Shown: positions 10,410 through 22,930, numbered from the stretch's first letter. The stretch: DNA of 64,000 nt from Ilyonectria destructans (GCA_020740775.1 JAHEWK010000014.1:620001-684000), one strand, 5' to 3'. The notes: generated by a model from the sequence alone, not told the origin. Translations and numbers: made by a program.

Positions 10410-11330
10410 ATGGTCCCCTCCGCCATTACGCCCGAGGCCTCTCCAGAGCGTGAGATCTACGCCAAGAAGCCTATCCAGGCCCGCTCTCACCGCAGTTCCG
10501 TCTCCTCTATCAAGTTGAACGACGGCAACGCCATCCCTCAGGTCGCCCTCGGCGTCTACAAGGCCCCCAATGGCCAGGAAACTGAGGATGCCGTCACTGC
10601 CGCTCTTGATGCCGGCTATCGACACATCGATTCGGCTGCTCGCTATGCCAACGAGGAGGCCTGTGGACGTGCCATCCGCCGCTGGCTCGAGCGGACTGGC
10701 ACTCCTCGTGATGAAGTCTTTGTCTGCTCCAAGCTCTGGGACGCTGACCACGGCTTCGAGGCCACCTTCAACGCATTGTGCGAATCTCTGGACAAGTTTG
10801 GCCTTGACTACCTTGACTTGTACTTGATCCACTCTCCTGCCGAAGATGAGGAGAAGCGCCTGGAGAGCTGGCGTGCTCTCGAAACTGCCCAGCGTCTCGG
10901 CAAGGTCAAGTCCATTGGTGTCTCCAACTTTGGCGTCAGCCACATCGAGAGCCTGCTCCAGAACGCCCGCGTGGTCCCCGCCGTCAACCAAGTCGAGGTC
11001 CACCCCTTCTGCCAACGCCAGGCTTTGGTCGAACTCTGCAACGAGAACGGCATCAAGATTGAGGCTTACTCACCGCTTGCCCGGGGCAACAAGCTCCAGG
11101 ACCCTACCATCTGCGCCATTGCTGAGAAGTACGGAAAGACATCTGCCCAGGTCCTGCTCAACTGGAGCGCTTCTCGCGGCAACGTTGTTCTGCCCAAGAG
11201 CTTGACTGCTCATCGCATCCAGAGCAACTTCGAGAGCTTTGACTTCAAGCTTGCCGCAGATGATGTTGCTGTCATTAACAACCTCGAGGAGAACTATGTC
11301 ACTGGCAGCATGCACAAGTCTCACGATTAA
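10410..11330 (+). CDS. Aldo/keto reductase (NAD(P)H-dependent, cytosolic)
   Basis: Single-exon protein of 306 aa in the aldo/keto reductase superfamily, which reduces aldehydes or ketones to alcohols with NAD(P)H. The catalytic tetrad is visible: Asp74 (RHIDSA), Tyr79, Lys108 (VCSKLW) and His141 (LIHSP). The NADP-binding signature near the C terminus is also present (LPKSLTAHRIQSN). An N-terminal extension of about 30 residues, rich in basic residues and Ser, precedes the barrel. The ATG has a good context (CGCCATGG). The type resembles fungal glycerol or short-chain carbonyl reductases; the substrate cannot be told from sequence. It is the first gene after the synthetase and could be a tailoring enzyme, but general metabolism is equally likely. 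It is not the same gene as the xylose-reductase-type protein at 25.5-26.7 kb. Confidence 0.93.
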   Translation: MVPSAITPEASPEREIYAKKPIQARSHRSSVSSIKLNDGNAIPQVALGVYKAPNGQETEDAVTAALDAGYRHIDSAARYANEEACGRAIRRWLERTGTPRDEVFVCSKLWDADHGFEATFNALCESLDKFGLDYLDLYLIHSPAEDEEKRLESWRALETAQRLGKVKSIGVSNFGVSHIESLLQNARVVPAVNQVEVHPFCQRQALVELCNENGIKIEAYSPLARGNKLQDPTICAIAEKYGKTSAQVLLNWSASRGNVVLPKSLTAHRIQSNFESFDFKLAADDVAVINNLEENYVTGSMHKSHD

Positions 11331-12626
11331 ATGAATTTTGTGACACTGCCCGAATGGTTTCATGAAAACACCGGGATATGGTTAGATAGACCCAGGGGAA
11401 TGCCCATCCAACGCATGGCAATTGGGATTGCTTGATGCAAGGATACATCAATCAACGCGTCGACCGTATGGGAGCACTGGGCCACTTCTCCGCGGTCTCG
11501 TCCGATTTCTTTTTTACTCTTGGGTTTACATGCAGCAAGTAGAATTAGAATGGGTCAGGAGTTTCTTTATTTGGAAAGGACCGACAATGCGGTGGCTACT
11601 GTTGTGGCACACATAGATAGTTGCAGCACACAATAGACGTTAGAAGGAACCAATGATGATGTTTCCGTTAATCTTCATGCCGCTCAACCGGCCCGGTGCC
11701 ACGCAAAACTGCATCGAGTGAATTTCTACGGTTTCATGCAAGGAATCCTCGCTGGTGGATTTGGTGTTATCGCACTTAATCATTCGCGGCGGTTTGTCCG
11801 TCGGTAACCATGACGTAGCTTGCAGATTAGGAAGCGGCTCAAGGGATCCCGGGAGCCAGGTTAAAAGAATAGTAAAGGCCCACAAGGCGGGTCAGGGTTC
11901 TCGGATGGCAAGTCGGCCAAGCAGGAGGTGGCTTTGCCGCTCGCTGCGACTGCGGCTGGGCTGCAGTGGGCTGGATTTCCCCATCTCGTTCTCGCTTTCG
12001 CAGGCAGACAAGTCCTTCTGCATGTGATGGCTCACGTGATGGAACGCGAGCAGTTATCGTGAGTTTGGGGGTGAGGAGAACAAGGAGATGGAGAACCGGT
12101 GCGTCAGGTTGGTCATGTGATGTATGAGAAGCTGCAGATGGACATTCTAAAAGGGAGCAAAAATCTGTAGCATTCTAATTGACAAAGCGTATCTGCAACT
12201 TATAGTCCTCCATATATATCTAGACTACTAAAATACTTGTCGTAGTTGGTCTGGTCTAACAGGGGTTCAGCAGTTGTCTACAGTGATTTCCAGAGTCTTT
12301 GGGGTGGTATAGGGTAAGTGTATCGTGATGGGCATCAAAACACAAGTTGAGGGATGGGTCCAGTTGTGAAGCCAAAAAGTTTAATCTCTAAATTCCAAGG
12401 CTAATAAATTACCTTGGAAAGTAAGCGGAAACCATGGTGGTTACAGGGTTTGTTCGTTCCTATGCTCTTATGCTACTTGCGCCAGCCCATAATAACACCC
12501 CGTCCGCCAACTCCATCCCAAAGCACAATCTTGGTCCAAAACAAAACACCCCGCCTTTCATTTCATTCAATGCCATGTTCGCCTTGCTTCCCTCGGATCC
12601 CTTTCCTTGCGGTGCTTCCCACATCC
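11331..12626. other. Intergenic, no supported gene
   Basis: About 1.3 kb between two convergent genes. Only short unsupported frames are present, and no repeats or RNA genes were recognised. Confidence 0.6.
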
Positions 12627-14163
12627 CTATAGGGTCGAAGTTCGCATGATTCCACCTTCCTTGGGGCTTCTCCCGTTCCGGTAGCACCACAGTCGGCTGA
12701 GATCCTTTACCCTGACTTCGCCGGCGAGCTTCTTCTTTGAGAGGCCGTGAACCTCCACCGGGGTTGAGATTTCACCAGTTCCAAAGCCATGTGTGCCGGC
12801 CCAGCTAATCTCAAATGCCTCACGGGCATTAGCCATCGCATCACCCTCCTCGCCGATCTTTATGACTTCGTTCATGAACTCGTTGTTGTCGTCAGCTCCA
12901 TCGTACATTTTGGTCTTCTCGTTGAACTTCAGCGGGAACATGCCGTCGAGGTAATGCTGGTTTAGTTGATGGCCTCCACGTCCATTGGCACGAGCGAACA
13001 GCCTGCCGAGAAAGCGAGGAAGCTCTCTTGAGCCCATGCGATTCGTTGCAAAGTGAAGGACGCCCCACATCGCGACAAAATCGGTGTTGTGAGCGTAGTG
13101 TTCGATATGGCCAATGGCCCTATCCTTGGCAGCTGAGACAGAACGACTTGAAGAGAAAGATGGAGCCTTCTCCAGAGTGGGAGGGATGTGAACCTTGATT
13201 CCTTGTTTGGTTTCCTGCGGGCTGCCGGCGGGAGATTCATAGGTCGTTTCGGTCATTACGGTGTTCATTGCGGTCCAAGGCTTGTGGGAAAGAACTTGGG
13301 ATGTGATATGGCGATGTGGGTTGTTAAAGTGGTTCGCGGCATTGCCAAAGGTGTAAACCTCAAGCTTTGCCAGCAGGTCCTGGGGAAGCTCTTGCAAGAG
13401 CCAGTCAAGCACAAGACTGCCCTCGATTCCTCCTTGGGAGTGCAAAACGAAGATGACCTTGGACTTGCGAGGATCATAGAGGACATCCCTGACAACCTTG
13501 AAGCAGATGCGAATGTCTCCCGTTGCGTAGCCAAAGTTGCGCTGGATCAAGCACTCGATAACGTCAAAGACGACACCAGAGGTTCGGTTGTGGATTCCCA
13601 GAACTGGACGCCCAAAGGTAAGGGCGAGTCGGTTTAGGTTGCCCTTCATCCAGTGCTCGCTGAGGACTTGGTTAGCATGACTACCGAAAAGAAGTGAGAG
13701 AGACATACCCGACAGCGACTCCGTTTAGGAAGACCCATTGCTCGTGTGCGTGCTGGGGAAGCGCTTTGGCGTACTTTTCATCTGAGCAATAAGTGTCGGT
13801 GTTTCCGTTGAGTAGCCTACAGAGGCCCCAGTTCACAACCATGAAGGCAGCTATTCCCGCGGCCACCATCCACACCGGGAAGAAGACAGAAAACGGTAGG
13901 CCCACGAGGAACAGCAGCTGCAGGATTCCGAGGATGAGGTGGATGAAAATGCAGAAGAGGTTCTCGGGGGTGATGGCCAGCTCGTTGAACTCTTTGGGGC
14001 CAGAGGGAAACAGCGGCCAGACGATCCATGGCAGAGCCCAGATGTAGACGAAGAAGTAGTAGACGTCCTTAACGAAGAGCCTCCAGGGGAAGTCGGTGTG
14101 AGAGTAGTCTATGACGGAGGACTCGCCCACCTGGGAGCGGTAGAACTGGGTGTTGTGGGTCAT
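12627..14163 (-). CDS. Membrane-anchored alpha/beta-hydrolase-like protein
   Basis: Two exons on the minus strand (14163-13709 and 13659-12627) encode 495 aa. The 49-nt intron has GTATGT, a GCTAACC branch site and CCTCAG, and joins VAVG to EHWMKG in frame. The N-terminal 150 residues hold about three hydrophobic segments (YYFFVYIWALPWIVW, then a long stretch around FLVGLPFSVFFPVW), so the protein is probably membrane-embedded. The C-terminal two thirds look like an alpha/beta hydrolase: VLHSQGG is a nucleophile elbow with Ser, and the later HNTDFVAMWG region could supply acid and base. The first Gly of GxSxG is replaced by Leu. ATG 14163 was chosen because an upstream in-frame ATG would add a low-complexity leader. 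Lipid or ester hydrolysis is possible, but no substrate can be named. Confidence 0.7.
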
Positions 14164-15370
14164 GATGGAGGCGATTATGGCAACTGGGGGAGAGAGGCAG
14201 CGCCGACCATGCAGGAGGTAACTAGGAGGAAAGAAACAAAAAAAAAAGAGAGCAGAAAAGCAAGAGACGGCCGCAGTTCTGAAGAGGACGAGGATGCTAG
14301 CAACGAAGACTGGACCAGGAGGCTGTAGCGAGTCTATAAATGCAGAGGAATGAGTGGGCGCGTTGGTTTGCGAGAGAGTTGTCACATGTCGTTGGAAGCC
14401 ACGAGGCTGAAGAATGATGAGGTGAGCGGAGGAGAGGCGGGAACTGAAGCGCAGCGCCGCCCAACGCTCAGTCCGGATGCTACCACACAGTGCGCAGCCC
14501 CCTGTAAGAATGCGACGCCCTGGTAGGTGGCCTTGTAGGCAGCGCCGTAGGGCAGAGGGCTGTGCTAGAGGCCAAGGGTCGCATTACGTAGTAGGCACAG
14601 ACTGCGCAGAGGGCATTCGCTCCGCCTGGATGCGCCTTCTGGTCACCTGTGGCCTTGCGCCGAACGAGGCAGCGCCATGGCTCACCCCTCCGACTGGGCT
14701 TGGGCGCCTAGTGGCTTGGCTCGGCCACCGCATCGCAGCGGCGCGTCTTGGCCTTGGGCGTTGGAGTTGCGAAGTTGGGGTTGGTTGGGGAAGAGTTGGG
14801 GAAGATAGTGGCGTCCTAGCAGCGCACCACCAGTGAGTGGCCCAGGGGCTGCTGCCGGTGAGCGGGAAAAAGCAAAGTTGTGCGTGCGATGGTTCCTGTT
14901 CTGACGTGAGATGCAACTTGCATGCATTCAATTATGTTGGAAGATCCCTGACGTCTCAGTGCATTATCTGCATTATCTAGCACTTGGCAAAGATAACCCG
15001 AATACAACCCTCCGTATTTCCCTGTCGGCTTTTTCTCGTATTCCGCTGTAGATCTCACTTCCTCCATCTCATCTCATCTATCTGGCATCCGCTAATTATG
15101 ACCTCGTTGCAGAGCGCTAGCCAATGACTAACTCCAGTGGGTCGACCCAGTGTGGCTTCGCGGGCCGCTCCCAACCTTCAGCGCCGACCCCGCTACTCCT
15201 CGCTGCAAGACATGACCGATCCAGTGGGCTGGGATGGATTAGGCGCCTGTGTACCTGGATCTGAAACTTGGGATCTGCATTGTCTCGCCTTATGAAGAGT
15301 AGTACTCAAATCAATGACCTTCAGCATCTCATTACAAAATTCAACGTCGCTAATCCTCGTAACACATGAT
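14164..15370. other. Intergenic, no supported gene
   Basis: About 1.2 kb upstream of the hydrolase-like gene and downstream of the flavin monooxygenase gene. It is GC-rich in the middle and contains no frame with recognisable protein features. Confidence 0.55.
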
Positions 15371-17447
15371 TCATTTCTTCATAGCCTTGCCATTCAGCTT
15401 GGCTTTCTGAGCCTCGACTTGCTGCATTCGCGCCATCTCCTCCATAATAAGCTTCGGTTCGATCCGCCGCTGAATAGGCCGACACAATCTCAATTTGGCG
15501 AGCAAGCCCCAAAAGCCGCCGTAGAAGCAGTAGAAAAGATTAATGCTTCCCAGATAAATCATCGGAACGATGCTCAAAGGGATGTTTCCTAGTCGAGGTT
15601 AGCATGAGCAGCCCACCATACTTCACATGGCGTCTTACCGAACAGTCCCTCGCGACGGCTGATTGTCTGCCACAGTTCTCCGGTCAGCACGTCCCTCGCT
15701 CCCTCCCATTTCCAAGGCCCTCTCAGCCTAAATTTGGTGTTAAAAGACGCTCCGGCAGCCCAGATATACGGTAGCCTCCAGCCCTTGCGCGCCCCAAAGG
15801 ACATCTTGAGCACTTCTGTGAAGCTAGGGGCACAGTCCATATCCTTGGCAAGCTGGTACGCGTAGCTGTCATGCTCGACGCCATACGAGACTCTGGCGTC
15901 GGGTTTGTGGATGATGCGGTAGTGCCACTCGTCGTCTGGGTCGAGCGGCTTGGGGATGCTGTTGATGAGGTTCATGGTAAACAGCATGGACTGCATCTCA
16001 GCCAAAGGCGGAATGGCTCCAAATCCAGGCCGAAGGAATCCAATAAAGCCCACCGTTGGGTCATCCGATTTCCAGATCTGTCTGACATCTGCATCAAATG
16101 CCTCTGGGTAGGCTTTGTGCCCGTCGTTGTCTGGGGCGTTCAAGAATGGAAACGAGGCAAGGTATCCAGTAGCCAAGATTATGACATCGGGCTTGATCTC
16201 CATGGTTTGAATGCGCTCCGCCTCGGGTCGTCCCGTGAGCGGAAAGTGAGCTACACCATCCTCCGAGATGTGGGAAGGAAACGGTGCAATATCGATGGTG
16301 CGAGAAGGTGGCGGTGGGGTCTCCGTGTTGAAAAAGAAACGACGAACTCGCGTCCAGAATGGCCAGGTCGTCGGCCGGTACGGGTAAGAGACGTAGTTGT
16401 GGATCCGCTGCCACGCCTTGTTCAAAAAGACTACACAGACACAACGTCAGCGACACCACGAGGAAAACTAGGCTACGAGGAACTCACGTTTTGAGACATG
16501 GAAGCGCTCGCCAAAGACCTGCCCAACAAACTGGTCGACACCGTATGGCGACCCTCCGCAAAGCCAGCACCCAGCGGGCAACGCCACAAAGTGGTAGAAG
16601 TCCCATATCAACATGCTATCCCGAGCCATCGGGTGGACATACATGGAGTCGAACAATGTGATTTGGCTGACATCCAGAGGCAGTTGGGGGTAGTCATAGT
16701 CCTTGGCTCCAAAAAGCCATGGGAGGAATTTCTGACCAGGGACTCTCTTCACAACTCGTTAGTCAAATGCTTCAAATCAAATCACTCTTGGGATGAGCTA
16801 ACCTTGGGTGCGCCAATCCATCCATCGCGATGGCAGAGGACTACCTTCTTTGTATCTGCGGTCACGGCGAGATAGCTGACATCCGCGCCCGTTTCGCCAC
16901 TCCCGAGGATGACGACGGTCGTATCTTTTCCAAACTGCTCTCGGGTCTTGAACGCAGATGAGTGCATGACAGAGGGCACTCTCTCGAGACCCGGGATGTC
17001 AGGAATATGCGGAATAGCGTGGACTCCTGAGCAGACAGCGAGAGCGTCACATTCCCACTCGACGACCTCGCCATCCGGCGTCTGGTAGGTGACTACATGG
17101 GCGCTGTCGACTCCTCGCCTAACCGACTTTACCGCCGTGCTCAAGTTGATGTGCGGCCACAGCCGGAAATGCGAAGCGTAAGCGTCGAGGTACTCCAGAT
17201 ACCTCTCGGTGGAGAAGAAGTCGGGCTCGTCGAGCGTCGGGCGGAAGTCAGAAAAGGTGGTCAGGTACTTGGACGAGACCAACTCTCCATCCTCGTACGA
17301 GTGGTGGAAGAAAATGCCGCCAATCTTGCTGTAGGACTCGAAAAGCTTGACCTCGAACGGCGCGACGGAGAAGCGCTGGTGGGCCTCGAGGAGGACCTTT
17401 AGCTGGACGAGGCCCGAGGGGCCACCACCAATGATTGCGACACGCAT
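15371..17447 (-). CDS. Flavin-containing monooxygenase
   Basis: Four exons on the minus strand (17447-16803, 16746-16488, 16430-15639, 15588-15371) encode 637 aa. Introns of 56, 57 and 50 nt have GT/AG ends and CTAAC or CTGAC branch sites, and phases agree throughout. The N terminus has the FAD-binding Rossmann motif GGGPSG (residues 7-12). A second dinucleotide fold, LGSGETGAD, would bind NADPH, and the segment VMHSSAFK just before it is typical of the FMO family. The C terminus holds a hydrophobic stretch (YLGSINLFYCFYGGFW) followed by a basic, Met-rich tail, suggesting a membrane anchor. Family members oxygenate N, S or carbonyl groups of small molecules using O2 and NADPH. The substrate is unknown; a tailoring role for the nearby synthetase is only a possibility. 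Confidence 0.92.
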
Positions 17448-18878
17448 CTTGGCTGCGCAACTTCTCGCGAGCTTTTGCAAGGACGAACCGGAGTTGAGGC
17501 AATTGTCCACGACGAGAATCCGGGATCAAGGTCGAGGGGGTCTTCGCAAGCGTTCCCGCCTGCCGGGAACCCCCCCCCCGGGTCTTCTCCCATGCCAACC
17601 CTGTCCGGGCTTCCCTGCTCTGCTCCAGTTCTCAACCCATCTCGACTTCACCACCTCACCTGAGGCTAGCTCGGGCGGTCACCGGCACGAACTTTCTCAC
17701 GCGGCGCGGAGGCAAAGCGTTTCCCGGTGGGCCACGGAACTAGAACTAGCTAAGCGAGGGAGGCGTGAGCTGTCCGTTTGACACCACCAACAACCGCCAG
17801 TGTGTATCTGCATGAACAGGTTCGAGATCCGGTGGTTGGCCCAGCGTTCGGGATTCCCTCAGAAAAGGGTCCGCTAGACTGGGAGCGTCCAGTTAGGACA
17901 GGGCGAGGCCTGCATCGGCAGATGGACTAATGCCGCCAGATGCTAGGGTGGTGTGATGACATGACAACAGTAGGGGGGTTATTCTGTACGTACGAAGGAC
18001 TGCGAAGCGTGGCCCAGAACGAGGGTACCGGGAAATCGGAATCCAAAGGGAGGCCCGCGGATGGGGCTTTTTTTTTTTGGGGGGGGGGGGGGGGTTTTGG
18101 CAATTACCCAGGTACGTGGCGTGTTGATATTCCCCCCCCCCCCCCCCAAATTATCACCACGATGGATCAGGCGGACGAGGTGTACATGACCAGTTGGGAA
18201 GCGGTCGATGTAAGTGGCGTTATAACGCTCTCTACACATATGCGATTGATCCCATAGCGCGACATTCATCCGTCTCTCAACCAGCTTACCAATCGACCGG
18301 GGCCCGGGGTACCTCAATTAAAGGACCACAATTCCTCCGACGAGTGATTTGATTACTCATAGATACGGAAACCTTTCCATTTCATTGCTAGATAATGGTG
18401 TAGTCAATCAATTGACCATGTAGCCGTGGTTCTTGAAGTGTTGGGGTTTGCACGGCAAGGTACGAATGACGCCAATTTTGCGCACGACCCCTGGTACGCC
18501 ACCATAATTTCTTTTTACCGTCCATCAAAAGCTAAAATAAAATACGGAGTAATAACGTACTATGTAAACCCCAGTTGTGAGGTTACATAGACTAATTAGT
18601 GTTGGAATCCTTCAGACCACGTGTAGGTTAGATCGATTTGAGACATTGCGATAGTCCAATTACATGGTCTTGCTGTCGAGACGAACACATAAACACTTTC
18701 AAGGCAACACTTTCAAGGCAGGGCTAAAATAACCATTTAGTAATGACTTTCATTAGGTCAATGCGATAAGAATCTCATCTAGACTATCTATTTCGCTAAG
18801 AATGAGTTGGTATCATCATAAATTGCGTTCCTCAAGGGCAATTGAGCCCAATGATCGGCTCAACCGATTTCGTTGCAT
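17448..18878. other. Intergenic, no supported gene; homopolymer tracts
   Basis: About 1.4 kb between the monooxygenase start and the transporter stop. It contains T, G and C homopolymers (separate entry) and an AT-rich right half. No coding frame is supported. Confidence 0.55.
18068..18147. repeat. T-run/G-run facing a C-run, potential hairpin
   Basis: A run of about 10 T passes into about 16 G, and 37 bases later comes a run of about 16 C. The G and C runs are reverse complements and could pair. Exact lengths may be unreliable in the assembly. Confidence 0.75.
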
Positions 18879-20605
18879 TTAGTTCACTTCCTTTGCCTCC
18901 GCGGCATACACAGTGCTAACAGCCTCGCCGTTGGCCTGGGCCTCAGTCTTGTAGGCCTTGAACTTCCTGGCGGGGACGCCCTTCATGAACATCTCGTCAA
19001 GCTCCTCGAATGTTCGGTCAGCCGTCTCGGGGAGGCAAAACCACAAGTACACAAGACTGATGATGGCCAGGCCGCCGAAGATGAAGGCCAACTTGGCGCC
19101 AAGGTTTGCCTTGTTGGGGTTGAAGAGGTAGGGGAGGACGAAACTCCACATCATGTTGAGAAGGTTCTGGGCGGCCAGACCAATGGCAATGGTCTTGACA
19201 CGCAGGCGAGAAGTCGAAACCTCGCAGAGAATGGTGTAAGCAGTAGCGCCAATGGTGACGTTGTACCACCAGCAGTAGACCAGAATCATGGCGACACTGC
19301 CCTTGATGGTACCGTCGGTGGCAGCAGCAGCCAGACCACCGGTGATGAACAGAATAAGAGTAAGGACCATCAGACCGTAGAAAGTAAGGTCGCGGCGTCC
19401 GACGCGATCAACAAGATACCAGGACATGACGTTTCCGACGAGGGAAATAACCTGCTGGACAATCTGAAGCTTGAAGCTCTCGGAAGTAGAGTAGCCCGCA
19501 AGCTGCATGTAGTAAGTTCCGTAGGAGGCGATGAAGGTGATGCCGCTGAGAGACTGGATGCAGAGGGGCGCGATGGAGATGATGGTTCGGCGGAGGTTGG
19601 ACTTGCGGAAACACTCAAAGTATGTAGCACCTTCGGTCTCCTTCTTGACCTCCTCGAGGGTCTGGTTGATAGCAGCGAGGCGCTTGGCACCTTCTTCGCC
19701 CGTGCTACTAAGGCGAGCTAGAGCGGCGAGGGCCTTTTCTTGCTTGCCCTGAGAAGCCAACCACCATGGGGACCTATGAAGCACATTAGCAAGTTTACTC
19801 GCCACGTTTGGAGATTTAGGTGACATACTCAGGCATGAAGGGGACGGCAATAGTGGCAACGGCGGCGAACCCATACTGAGCGCAGAAGATGGCGCGGTAG
19901 GCCCAGCGGGTCTCAAAGGTTCCGGTCTCGTTGACAACAAGAGCGACGATTAGGGGTCCAAGGGTGTATGCAAGAGCAGACAGGCAGGTGAGGAGACCAC
20001 GAAGGGGCATGGGAGCAACCTCTCCAATGTAGGACACGGTGACGGAGGCCAGAGCGCCGACGGAGAATCCATTGAGGAACTTGCCGCCGAAGAAAAGCTC
20101 GTTAGTAGTGGCAACAAACTCCATGGTGATGGCGGCGTAGGCAATAACGAGGCAGATGATGATGACGGCGCGGCGACCTAGCCAATCCGCGATGGTACCG
20201 CATCCGAGAGCACCAACAACACCACTAGACTCTGCGTTAGCGTCGTGAACCCCAAAAACACAGCGGCACTAAGAAAAATTCGCCGACGTACGAAGCAACG
20301 GGCGCACCCTGGAAAGCACTCTGCCATTTGGCAAATAGCACATATGTGCCGTCGACCTTCTCGCCAAAGTCCTCGCGGAACTTGGGGATACTAATGATGT
20401 TGCCGGCGGCCTGGTTCTCGAAAGAGACGAGGAGCATGCACCACACGGCGAAGAGACACCACACGCAGGCGAGGGGGTACTTCTTGATGGACTCGAGCTT
20501 GCCCATGTCATGCTCCTGCTGGTTGGCCAGGTGGGCGAGGTCATTGTCGACGACATCATGGTGCTCGGCACCGACCTTTTCGGCCGTGGAAACGGGGTCC
20601 GCCAT
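18879..20605 (-). CDS. MFS sugar transporter
   Basis: Three exons on the minus strand (20605-20292, 20224-19829, 19773-18879) encode 534 aa. Introns of 67 and 55 nt have canonical ends and phases that restore family motifs. The protein has the hallmarks of the sugar porter group of the major facilitator superfamily: a cytosolic N terminus, about 12 hydrophobic segments, DWLGRR in the first half, PESPWW in the central loop (rebuilt across intron 2), DRVGRR in the second half and a PETADRTFEELDEMF ending. It would bring a sugar across the plasma membrane by proton symport. The adjacent dehydrogenase and reductase make a pentose or another hemicellulose sugar the best guess, but the sequence does not fix the substrate; maltose-type porters share the same motifs. 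Confidence 0.92.
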
Positions 20606-21465
20606 GGTAATTGATTGATGGACTTCTGGACAAGGGAAACAAGAGGAGGTGGCGGTGGTGCTAACGACGAGGCGCTTGAGCTTGGAGTAGAAATTGGAGA
20701 AGTTGGAGCCAGCCCCAGACTACTTATACAACATTACCCCAGACCCCGAAATGGTGTTGACAGGCGAATCTGGGGGTCTCCTCCCCCACAGCAGGTTCCG
20801 CACGCATCCTATGATTCCGTGGTAGTGGAGATGTGCCAATTTGTCGGGCACAGGGACACGCCATGTCCATCGTCATTGCGCGACAGGCTTGCGGAAAGGC
20901 GTTTAAAGGTGCCTATTCAGGCCTACGGTCTGGGGTTCGTATGGCCTGCTGTGGCCGCGGTGTGGCATGGCTCGCGGGCCTGAGTCGGCGAGGGTGGACC
21001 GGGAGATGGGGCCCGAGTCACGTTCGGGACAAGGATTTCAGCGCCGTGGCCGAGTTATGCGTGGCTCCGGCAATAGCTGGTTAGCTACACGAGGTTGTCC
21101 GATCTCTCCGGGCCAAGGAGGGCAGTTCGATCCGGCTAGGGAGAAACGGGGAGGCAACTCGGAGCGTTCCTGGGACGGATCCTGTATGGCCCTGGATACG
21201 GCCTTGACGTCAACCTCTCGGCGATTTCGGAGATCGGCCCCTAACGCGGGAGGCGTTGCGCAAAGACGATGCAGACACGCGCCAAGGTGGACTGATGTCG
21301 AGGCGGCGCATGAACCGCGGCCTTAGCTTCTTGGCTGCTTGTTGGCTGCTTGTGCAACACGTTGCGAGGTGTCATCATGGCAAGATGGTGGATTCAATTT
21401 TACATTTGCTCCTTCTAACCCCCCGCTAAGCTGTCTACCATGCTCGAATTATGCGTCATAACCTT
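20606..21465. other. Intergenic, upstream of the transporter
   Basis: About 860 bases holding the transporter promoter and the 3' flank of the dehydrogenase. A GGCTAG hexamer at 21134-21139 fits the GGCTAR consensus of XlnR-type xylanolytic regulators, but one hexamer is weak evidence. No gene is seen. Confidence 0.45.
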
Positions 21466-22930
21466 CTAGAAAAATGTCGTTTCGTTATCATCTACAATCT
21501 GCACCTTGATGCAGCCGTTCCTGGGGTCTGACGACAGAGTCAGGCCCTCCAATGCCTTCTCCAGAGGGAAGACGTGAGAGACCAGCTTCTTGACATCCAC
21601 CAGTCCTCCCTCGATGCACGCAATGCCTGCGGGCCATGTGTCCCGGTACCGGTTAATGAAACGGAGATCAATCTGGGGTTGTGGGTTAGCTCTCGCCTGT
21701 AAATGGAACATTAATTTCCGGGGGAAATCTTTTTGCATACCTCAGCCAGAGACAAGTGCATGAATGGCAGATTGTTCATTATGGACTTGCCGACACCAAT
21801 CACCATCAACAAACCACCTCTTCGCACCATGAAGGCAGCTGAGCACACGCTGCTCTCGATACCGGTGCACTCCAGCGCCACTCGCGGCTGGACGTACTCG
21901 GTCTCGCCAAAGAGCTTCCTCACGGCCAAGCCGTTCTCCTCGTTGCTCTTTGTGATATCGACCTGGTACGTCCGGACGGTCGGGACCATCTCCTTGGCAA
22001 AGGCCAGTCTCGTGGGCTCCACGTCGGTGATGACAATCGGGTGAGCACCCGACGCGCGGGCACTCGCGAGGGCGAGGAGACCAATTGGACCGGCGCCGCA
22101 GACAACGACGGGGGTGCCGATGGTAATGCGCGCCGTGTTGATGCCGTGGAGGGCAACGCTGAGGGGCTCGAGGAGGGCTCCCTCGGCGAAGGAGACATTG
22201 TCAGGGAGCCTGGCGAGGCGGCTAGTTAGTTTCAAAGGCCTCACAGGACGCAACAAGAGAGGTTGATGACATACTTGTGAAGCCACTTGGCAGGATGGAC
22301 CTTGTATCGCTGGAGCGTGCCGGCGTAGGGGTAAACACCCGCGAACTCGACGTCCTCGCAGAGGTTGTACCGGCCGTCCAAGCACAGGAAGCAGTTCCCG
22401 CAAGGGACACCCGGCTCGATGGCAACTCTGTCACCTAAGATGAAATTGTGTGAGTCCACACTGCCGGCCGGAGATGTGCTAAGCAGGCCTACCTGGTTTC
22501 AAATCCTTGACTGCGTCGCCGCATCGTATCACGACTCCGGCAGCCTCATGGCCGATGATGCAGTCGCCCTCGAAAACGAGCGACCCGATGCGTCCAGTCT
22601 TCCAGAAGTGGACGTCGGAACTAGCCAGGGCATCAGCAAACCGTCGCAAGCCAGATCCATCACACCTGCGGCGTGAAGCCAGGGATCAATCATATCATAC
22701 CCGCAAATTCCCGTCGCCTTGACGTGCACGAGCACCTCGCCGGCCTTGGGCGCGTACACGGGCGCGTCCACGGCCTTGAGGTTGTGGTCGGCCGTGACCT
22801 GGAGCGACGGGTTCGGCAGAGGAGCCTGGAGGATCTCGTGGGAGGCGGCGCCGTTGACCTGGCGCTTGAGGTCCTCGACGGAGGGCTGGTGGCCGTTGAC
22901 GGCGGGCTGAGACTCGGCGATGGAACCCAT
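21466..22930 (-). CDS. Zinc-dependent polyol dehydrogenase, L-arabinitol 4-dehydrogenase type
   Basis: Five exons on the minus strand (22930-22701, 22620-22493, 22434-22275, 22209-21741, 21672-21466) encode 397 aa. All four introns (80, 58, 65, 68 nt) keep phase and rebuild family motifs. This is a medium-chain zinc dehydrogenase: catalytic-zinc Cys76 in ATGICGSDVHFW, then GHEAAG; four structural-zinc Cys in CGNCFLCLDGRYNLC; Rossmann motif GAGPIG followed by TDVEPTR, an acidic residue that favours NAD. The SDVHFW and LEPLSVALHG stretches are typical of fungal L-arabinitol 4-dehydrogenase, xylitol dehydrogenase and sorbitol dehydrogenase. L-arabinitol dehydrogenase makes L-xylulose from L-arabinitol in the fungal arabinose pathway. 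A roughly 40-residue N-terminal extension is present. Which polyol is preferred needs assay or phylogeny. Confidence 0.88.

Noticed and set aside
13188..13637. 149-codon plus-strand frame inside the hydrolase-like gene
   Set aside because: Antisense shadow of a well-supported exon with a nucleophile-elbow motif on the minus strand.
21134..21139. GGCTAG as an XlnR site of the transporter
   Set aside because: A lone hexamer more than 500 bases from the start codon is not enough to call a site.
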